From NCBI GenBank assembly GCA_003219355.1, contig QHOQ01000225.1, positions 1 to 7,400 of the forward strand: 7,400 bases of DNA, given 5' to 3'. The notes below the pieces were generated by a model that made no database searches, was not told the DNA's origin, and saw only the letters and a program-made list of their open reading frames with translations. Of this stretch, positions 5,902 to 7,400 are shown in pieces (positions within the stretch are counted from its first letter, which is position 1; each line of letters begins with the position of its first letter). Both the position numbers and the translations under genes were made by a program. The DNA comes from Verrucomicrobiota bacterium (GTDB lineage Bacteria; Verrucomicrobiota; Verrucomicrobiia; Chthoniobacterales; UBA10450).

Positions 5902-6840
5902 ATGAGACCCAAAACAGGCGCGGATTTTTTTATGCGAAGAATTGCGTTAGTTTACCGCGTGATAAAACGCACACTGCCGTTTGTCTGCCTTTTGCTCTCC
6001 GCAGTTAGCGGCGAAGCGCAGGTTCAGGTGGATTTGAAATTCAAGCGTTTACAGTACATCGCTTACGAACCTGTAGTGGCGACACTCGGCATCACGAATC
6101 TGGCCGGACGCGATATCGATCTCCATGACGCCGATGGTCAGTCCTGGTTTGGATTCGAGGTGAGCGGACGCGAAGGTCAGCCGACTCCGCCAGTGACTAC
6201 GGATAACGCTCAGCCGCCTTTGCAAATTAAGGCAGGGCAGAAGGTCACTCAACGGATCAATCTCACTCCGCTTTATCCGGTGCAGGAGTTCGGCACCTAT
6301 CACGTTCGTGCGCATATTTATTTCGCCGATCTGGGGAAGTTTTTTTACTCCGGAACAAAGGTTTTTGAGGTGACCGATGCGCGGCCGATCTGGCAAGAAA
6401 CGGTTGGAATCCCGGACGGAATCTCCGCTCCAGGAAATGTGCGCACGTACTCGCTGCTCACGAACCGGTTTCCGGACCATACCTCTCTGTATGTGCGTGT
6501 GCAGGACAAAGACAACGGAATTGTTTATGCGACTTATTCGTTAGGCCGCACTATCTCGTTCGAAGAACCGCAGGCGCAAATTGATCGAGCAAATCAATTG
6601 CATGTCCTACAGTGCGCGGCCCCGCGCAGTTGGGCGTATTCGCGCATTGGACTAAATGGAGAGTTGCTTGCGCACTCTGCCTTCATGGAAACGAAGACGC
6701 GGCCGCGGCTCTTTCGTGCCCCCGATGGCGAAGTGGCGGTGCGCGGCGGCATGATCGAGGCGCCGGCTGCGCAAACAGCGGGCGGTACGGCGCCCAAACT
6801 CTCCGAGCGTCCACCGGAAATACCCAAAGGCGATCAGTAA
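5902..6840 (+). CDS. Exported beta-rich protein, function unknown
   Basis: I do not recognise this 312-residue product with confidence. A basic stretch (RPK...RRIALVYRVIKR) precedes the hydrophobic TLPFVCLLLSAVSGEA, and a signal peptidase I site is likely after Ala39 (SGEA, then QVQVDL), so the protein is exported. The mature part begins with a beta-sandwich-like region (about 43-165; KFKRLQYIAYEPVVATLGITN, then a WFGFEV strand and GTYHVRAHIYF), reminiscent of Ig-like or BsuPI-like domains. A second beta-rich region follows (about 175-280), ending in a Pro/Ala tail. I see no catalytic motif or membrane segment after the signal. The ATG at 5932 (M11) is an alternative start with a more usual signal length. 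GGAAGGG near 5882-5888 is a distant Shine-Dalgarno for 5902. The stop abuts the amidase start, implying a shared transcript and perhaps a shared wall-related job. Confidence 0.85.
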   Translation: MRPKTGADFFMRRIALVYRVIKRTLPFVCLLLSAVSGEAQVQVDLKFKRLQYIAYEPVVATLGITNLAGRDIDLHDADGQSWFGFEVSGREGQPTPPVTTDNAQPPLQIKAGQKVTQRINLTPLYPVQEFGTYHVRAHIYFADLGKFFYSGTKVFEVTDARPIWQETVGIPDGISAPGNVRTYSLLTNRFPDHTSLYVRVQDKDNGIVYATYSLGRTISFEEPQAQIDRANQLHVLQCAAPRSWAYSRIGLNGELLAHSAFMETKTRPRLFRAPDGEVAVRGGMIEAPAAQTAGGTAPKLSERPPEIPKGDQ

Positions 6841-7400
6841 ATGCGACGAAATCTTTCCCAGCTTCGTCTAGTTCCCGCGGCTTTATCGATTGCGACCGTG
6901 GTGTGCGGCACTTCCTCGGCTGCAGCGAGGGGGAGCGCCGCGCAAAGTGGCAGCTCGGCTACCGCTGTGGTAATCGATGCGGGTCACGGCGGTTTTGATC
7001 GTGGCGGTATTCCCGGTCAGAGGATCCCGGAAAAGGAGATGACGCTTGACGTCGCGCAGCGCCTCAAAGCCCTGCTCGCGGCCAGCGGATATCGCGTGAT
7101 CATGACGCGGGACAGCGATGTCTTTGTTCCCTTGCCAACGCGCGTTTCAATTGCGAACTCGTATCAAAACGCCATTTTTGTCTGCATTCATTTCAACTCG
7201 GCCAAACGAATGGGCGCGAGCGGAATCGAAACATATTTTTATAGTCACGAAAGCCTGCCGCTGGCCTCCGCCGTCCACTATTATGTCGCGGGGGGCGCGC
7301 CGACGTCGAATCGCGGTGTGCGTCGTCGCGGTTTCTACGTTTTGCGGAAAACGAAAATTCCGGCGGTCCTCGTGGAATGTGGATTCCTTACCAACCCGAG
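6841..7400 (+). CDS. N-acetylmuramoyl-L-alanine amidase, Amidase_3 type (3' end cut by window edge)
   Basis: Amidases of this family cut the bond between N-acetylmuramic acid and L-alanine in peptidoglycan, in the periplasm, during cell separation or wall turnover. The 186 visible residues begin with a probable Sec signal (about 1-29, ending SSAAA). The zinc site is complete: His49 in VVIDAGHGG, Glu64 in IPEKEMTLDVA, and His117 in FVCIHFNS. Catalytic Glu179 lies in AVLVECGFLTNP. The intervening helix and strand LKALLAASGYRVIMTRDSD (75-93) is typical of AmiC/LytC. The last motif is normally near the domain end, so only the C-terminal end of the domain and any further domains are missing. No LysM or SPOR domain precedes the catalytic part. 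The start codon follows the previous stop with no spacing. AAAGG, 10 nt upstream and inside the previous gene, can act as the Shine-Dalgarno. Confidence 0.95.
   Translation, partial: MRRNLSQLRLVPAALSIATVVCGTSSAAARGSAAQSGSSATAVVIDAGHGGFDRGGIPGQRIPEKEMTLDVAQRLKALLAASGYRVIMTRDSDVFVPLPTRVSIANSYQNAIFVCIHFNSAKRMGASGIETYFYSHESLPLASAVHYYVAGGAPTSNRGVRRRGFYVLRKTKIPAVLVECGFLTNP

Noticed and set aside
6841..6927. Possible lipoprotein signal in the amidase (Cys22)
   Set aside because: The residues before Cys22 are Thr-Val-Val, which do not fit a lipobox; a later Ala-rich signal peptidase I site fits better.

Overview
The window reads as an ordinary bacterial chromosome segment of moderately high GC content, with six protein genes and short, structure-rich intergenic spaces. 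I saw no transposase, phage gene, CRISPR array, tRNA or rRNA. The best guess for the source is Verrucomicrobiota, possibly a soil Chthoniobacterales/Spartobacteria relative. This is inference: it rests on the CACAGGC...GCCTGTG(CCAC) palindromic repeats, which I associate with genomes of that phylum, and on the poorly characterised exported proteins. No marker gene in the window proves it.

Region 1 (1-2342) holds two divergent genes. On the minus strand is glgB, the glycogen branching enzyme. Its start is at 1979 and its C-terminal end runs off the left edge. On the plus strand is a small dodecin gene (2136-2342) with a clear Shine-Dalgarno. The 156 bp between them carry a short 8-bp tandem repeat and a weak hairpin.

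Region 2 (2343-4189) holds lysS on the minus strand, convergent with the dodecin gene and complete in all three class II synthetase motifs. It is followed by a lysS/ACT divergent intergenic region. This region contains three palindromic elements; two of them share the same 8-bp arms. The repeats are open in the reading frames of both flanking genes, so they create false upstream starts on both sides.

Region 3 (4190-7400) holds four genes on the plus strand. The first encodes a small protein with two ACT domains, a likely amino-acid or ligand sensor. The second encodes a membrane-anchored protein with two TPR-like helical pairs and a C-terminal beta-rich domain. The third encodes an exported beta-rich protein of unknown function. 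The fourth encodes a zinc-dependent N-acetylmuramoyl-L-alanine amidase, cut by the right edge. The amidase ATG directly abuts the stop codon of the exported-protein gene, so those two are probably co-translated. The last three genes look like a cell-envelope group.

I see no convincing new defence or mobile system. The items most worth a second look are the nested palindromic repeats, a dodecin lacking the expected flavin-stacking tryptophan, strong hairpins without U-tracts at gene ends, and the uncharacterised envelope pair beside the amidase.
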